64,000 nucleotides of DNA from an uncultured Lachnospiraceae bacterium (lineage in GTDB: Bacteria; Bacillota; Clostridia; Lachnospirales; Lachnospiraceae): assembly GCA_934408585.1 (NCBI GenBank), contig CAKRVA010000005.1, positions 62,001 through 126,000 of the forward strand, written 5' to 3'. Positions 61,370 through 64,000 of the stretch are shown here, piece after piece. The translations under genes were made by a program, and so were the position numbers. How positions within the stretch are numbered: the stretch's first letter is position 1; each line of letters starts with the position of its first letter. The notes beneath the pieces were generated by a model. It did not search any database, was not told the origin of the DNA, and saw only the letters and a program-made list of their open reading frames with translations.

Positions 61370-63424
61370 TTAGATTGACCTAAAGTCAACTGATTTCGTA
61401 GTATTTTGCTTAATATACTGCCTTAAAACGGCATGTTTTTCGTCTTGTAACTCCGGGTCCTGTGCAAGTAATTCGTCCACAAAACAACTTACTTTTTTCA
61501 ACAGTTCCGCATCCTGATAAATATCTGCAACCTGAAAAGCCAGTTCTCCACTTTGACGCACGCCGAACAACTCTCCCGGACCGCGCAGTTTCAAATCCTG
61601 CTCCGCAATGTAGAATCCATCATTTGATTTTTCCAACACCTTTAATCGTTCATTCTTTTCAGGCTTTTCGGCATGGCTCATAAAGATACAATAGGATTGT
61701 TCTTTCCCTCTGCCGATTCTTCCCCTCAACTGATGTAATTGTGCAAGACCAAACCGTTCCGCATTTTCAATCATCATAATCGTTGCATTCGGAACGTTAA
61801 TTCCAACTTCAATTACCGTTGTGGAAACAAGTACATCAATATTTCCCATTGAGAACTGCTGCATCAGTTCCTGCTTCTTTGCCGGTTTCATCTTTCCATG
61901 AAGCATTTCAATGTGGATTTCCGGGTCCAATGTTTCACGAAGCATCTGTGTATAGGAAGTTACATCTTCCACTTCATTCAAATCCTCGTTTTCTTCGACC
62001 ATCGGACAGATGATATAAACCTGTCTTCCTTCTTTTATTTCTTTCTGAATGAATTCATATGCTTTCTTTCGATAGGAAGTACCGACCACACAATTTTTTA
62101 CCGGTAACCGTTCTGCCGGCTTTTCGTCCACAACCGAAATATGCAGATCACCATATAAAATAATAGCCAATGTTCTCGGAATGGGCGTTGCACTCATGAC
62201 AAGCACATGAGGTTTTTGTCCTTTTTGGTTTAATGCTTCGCGCTGCCTTACTCCAAAACGATGCTGCTCATCGGTAATCACAAGCGCAAGATTCAAATAA
62301 GTTACCTTTTCCTGAATCAGTGCATGTGTACCAATCACAACATTTGCTTCTCCACTTTCCATTTCCTGATAGATTTTTTTCTTTGCAGCGGCACCCAGTG
62401 CTCCGGTCAACAGCACCGGTCGAAATGGAAGTTCATACTGCTTTGTCATTTTGCAAAGCTGTTCATAATGCTGCGTTGCCAGAATTTCCGTTGGCGCCAT
62501 CATTGCGCCCTGAAAACCATTTTCCACACAAATCAGTAAGGCAAGAAATGCCAAAATGGTCTTTCCCGAACCAACATCTCCCTGTATCAGGCGGTTCATG
62601 CATGTTCCACCCGTGAGGTCCCGCACAATTTCCTGATAAACGCGTTTCTGCGCACCGGTGAGCCGGTATGGAAGCTGTTCCTGTAATCGCACAGCACCTG
62701 CCGTTTCCATCATTTTAAATGAAGAATCTTCTTCTTTGATTTCTTTCATTTTGCGAATACGATATAAAAACAGAAAGAATTCTTCAAAGACAAAACGTCT
62801 TCTTGCCATCAGCATTTCTTCTAGGTTCTCCGGAAAATGCATTTTATAAAGTGCATCTTTCTCCTCCATGAGCTGATATTCCTTCATGTATTCTTCCGGA
62901 AGGAATTCATCCGGATGGTACTTTTCCATGGCGTTTCTGACTGCCTTTCGAATCATGTGATTGGTCAGTCCTTTTGTTAATCCATACACCGGCTGCATGC
63001 ACATCCGCATCTGTTCATATTCTTCCCGCTCGAAAATCTGTGGCTGCTCCATTTTCTTTTTCCGGTTTTGGATTTTTATTTGTCCATAAAACAAATGTAC
63101 ACTTCCCGGAACAAGCTTTCTTTTCAGATATGGCGTATTAAAATACGTTAATGTAACGTTCTCCTCCCCATCCGAGGCCAGTCCGCTTCCAACCACAAAA
63201 CGACGTATCTTTTTCCATTGAAATTCAGATGTAATCTTCAAATAAACAGCCACCCTATCACCATCCGAAGCAGTATTTAGTTTTTGAGGTTCCGGATAGG
63301 AAAGATAATCCCTCGGAAAGTTATGAATCAAATCCGAAACTGTCTCAACTCCAATTTTATGAAACAGTTCCGCAGTCTTCTCGCCAATTCCTTTCACGCA
63401 CAGGATATCGTTTGAAGAATCCAT
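61370..63424 (-). CDS. recG: ATP-dependent DNA helicase RecG
   Basis: Remodels stalled forks and branched DNA. 684 residues: wedge/OB domain in the N-terminal third (LCVKGIGEKTAELFHKIGVE), Walker A GDVGSGKT, DEQHRFG in place of the DEAH box, the motif III MSATPIPRTLA and the C-terminal helicase region with TTVIEVGINVPNA and GRIGRGKEQSYC. ATG at 63424 after AAAGGAG. In the order fakA, recG, degV. Confidence 0.96.
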   Translation of the reverse strand: MDSSNDILCVKGIGEKTAELFHKIGVETVSDLIHNFPRDYLSYPEPQKLNTASDGDRVAVYLKITSEFQWKKIRRFVVGSGLASDGEENVTLTYFNTPYLKRKLVPGSVHLFYGQIKIQNRKKKMEQPQIFEREEYEQMRMCMQPVYGLTKGLTNHMIRKAVRNAMEKYHPDEFLPEEYMKEYQLMEEKDALYKMHFPENLEEMLMARRRFVFEEFFLFLYRIRKMKEIKEEDSSFKMMETAGAVRLQEQLPYRLTGAQKRVYQEIVRDLTGGTCMNRLIQGDVGSGKTILAFLALLICVENGFQGAMMAPTEILATQHYEQLCKMTKQYELPFRPVLLTGALGAAAKKKIYQEMESGEANVVIGTHALIQEKVTYLNLALVITDEQHRFGVRQREALNQKGQKPHVLVMSATPIPRTLAIILYGDLHISVVDEKPAERLPVKNCVVGTSYRKKAYEFIQKEIKEGRQVYIICPMVEENEDLNEVEDVTSYTQMLRETLDPEIHIEMLHGKMKPAKKQELMQQFSMGNIDVLVSTTVIEVGINVPNATIMMIENAERFGLAQLHQLRGRIGRGKEQSYCIFMSHAEKPEKNERLKVLEKSNDGFYIAEQDLKLRGPGELFGVRQSGELAFQVADIYQDAELLKKVSCFVDELLAQDPELQDEKHAVLRQYIKQNTTKSVDFRSI

Positions 63425-63479
63425 ATTTTTCTCCTTTAAGGCACAACACGTGGCTTTGATTTCTACTTTTCATTACACG

Positions 63480-63507
63480 CAAAAAGGACGGTAAAACCGC
63501 CCTTTTT
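63480..63507 (-). terminator. Rho-independent terminator after fakA
   Basis: AAAAAGGACGGT pairs with ACCGCCCTTTTT (one A-C mismatch) around a three-base loop, with a T run on the reverse strand. It lies between the fakA stop and recG and could work in both directions. Confidence 0.8.
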
Positions 63508-63524
63508 CTTACTGAAAGGTTTTC

Positions 63525-64000
63525 TTATTCTACAGACATAATATAATAATAAATTGGTTGACCACCCATCTGCAACTCTACATCGCATCCCGGATAAGCC
63601 TCTTCTACTTTTTGCTTCAATGCTTCTGCCTGTTCTTCTTTTACATCAGAACCATAATAAATGCTAATCAGTTCCAAATCGTCATTCATCATTGCGCGAA
63701 TCATATCAAAGGAAACGCTTTCCATATCCTGACCTACAGAGAGGATACCGGAATCGCCAATTCCCATATAGTCGCCCTGCTTAATCTCTTTCTCATCAAT
63801 TACCGTATCACGGACTGCATAAGTTACCTGACCGGTTTTGACATTTTTGATTTCACATTCCATGGTTGCTGCATTATCTTCCGGGTCCATATCCGGTATA
63901 TAATTGATAATTGCTGTAATTCCCTGTGGAACCGTCTTGGTTGGAACTACAATAATTTTCTTATCTTCTACCATCATTTTTGCCTGATTTGCTGCAAGAA
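63525..64000 (-). CDS. fakA: DAK2/DegV-associated fatty acid kinase FakA (C-terminal part)
   Basis: The frame is open to the right edge, so only the last ~158 residues are present. NQAKMMVEDKKIIVVPTKTVPQG is typical of the C-terminal domain of FakA/YloV proteins, which phosphorylate fatty acids held by DegV (FakB). The nucleotide-binding N-terminal DAK2 domain is outside the window. Internal ATGs at 63975-63980 are not the true start. Confidence 0.9.
   Translation of the reverse strand, partial: LAANQAKMMVEDKKIIVVPTKTVPQGITAIINYIPDMDPEDNAATMECEIKNVKTGQVTYAVRDTVIDEKEIKQGDYMGIGDSGILSVGQDMESVSFDMIRAMMNDDLELISIYYGSDVKEEQAEALKQKVEEAYPGCDVELQMGGQPIYYYIMSVE

Noticed and set aside
1..64000. CRISPR array, tRNA or rRNA genes
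   Set aside because: No regularly spaced repeats, cloverleaf-like sequences or rRNA motifs were noticed on either strand.

Overview
The window is a dense, AT-rich stretch of bacterial chromosome. It holds about 71 protein genes, mostly in long operons with strong AGGAGG-type ribosome sites, and there are no rRNA or tRNA genes. The gene content points to a Firmicute of class Clostridia, most likely the family Lachnospiraceae. The signs are RecU, SepF together with MinCDE, an L27 precursor with a cleavable N-terminus beside its Prp protease, a YlbJ-like sporulation membrane protein, the TIGR03936/TIGR03960 pair beside a short RNase G, and Gram-positive style LexA boxes. The assignment is inferred from gene families and gene order, not from a database search. 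Both ends cut through genes: mutS at the left and a FakA-type DAK2 gene at the right.

Region 1 (1-23.6 kb, all forward). It starts with mismatch repair and tRNA modification (mutS, mutL, miaA, a PLP lyase-like gene). A cell-shape and division block follows: a DUF4321 gene, radC, mreBCD, an unusually long PBP2, minCDE, rodA, mgsA, a D-Ala-D-Ala carboxypeptidase, a small P-loop ATPase, an orphan HlyD-type membrane protein, yggS and sepF. Then come aroB, lspA, rluD, a cytidylate-kinase-like gene and a 72-residue peptide of unknown role.

Region 2 (23.7-35 kb, mixed strands). This holds dtd, an AI-2E-type permease, a TtcA-like PP-loop enzyme overlapping a stand-alone tyrosine recombinase, and a divergent lexA / LysM-protein pair whose intergenic region carries several LexA boxes. 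A second cytidylate-kinase-like gene and a complete branched-chain amino acid ABC transporter (livJ, then an attenuator-like terminator, then livHMGF) follow.

Region 3 (35-43.7 kb, reverse). This is a ribosome-biogenesis cluster read as rng-type genes, rplU, prp, rpmA, terminator, obgE, yhbY, nadD, yqeK, rsfS.

Region 4 (43.7-48.8 kb, reverse). A histidine operon hisZ-hisG-hisD-hisB-hisIE is driven by a near-consensus promoter. Its HisIE protein carries an extra N-terminal barrel resembling HisA/HisF but lacking their catalytic aspartates.

Region 5 (48.8-64 kb, mainly reverse). This contains recU, two pseudouridine synthases, a HAD phosphatase, a YlbJ-like protein (forward), an amidase with no signal peptide and a C-terminal membrane anchor, a coiled-coil protein, coaD, rsmD, a type IIA topoisomerase pair (ParC/ParE-like), degV, recG and the end of fakA.

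No prophage, transposon, CRISPR array or defence island is visible. The most notable items are the SOS-controlled LysM gene, the inactivated HisA/HisF-like domain, the ~245-residue insertion in PBP2, the tail-anchored amidase, and the small orphan peptide resembling RiPP leader sequences. The only stretch over 300 bases without a gene is 28201-28550, which holds the LexA boxes, two promoters and a long lexA leader.
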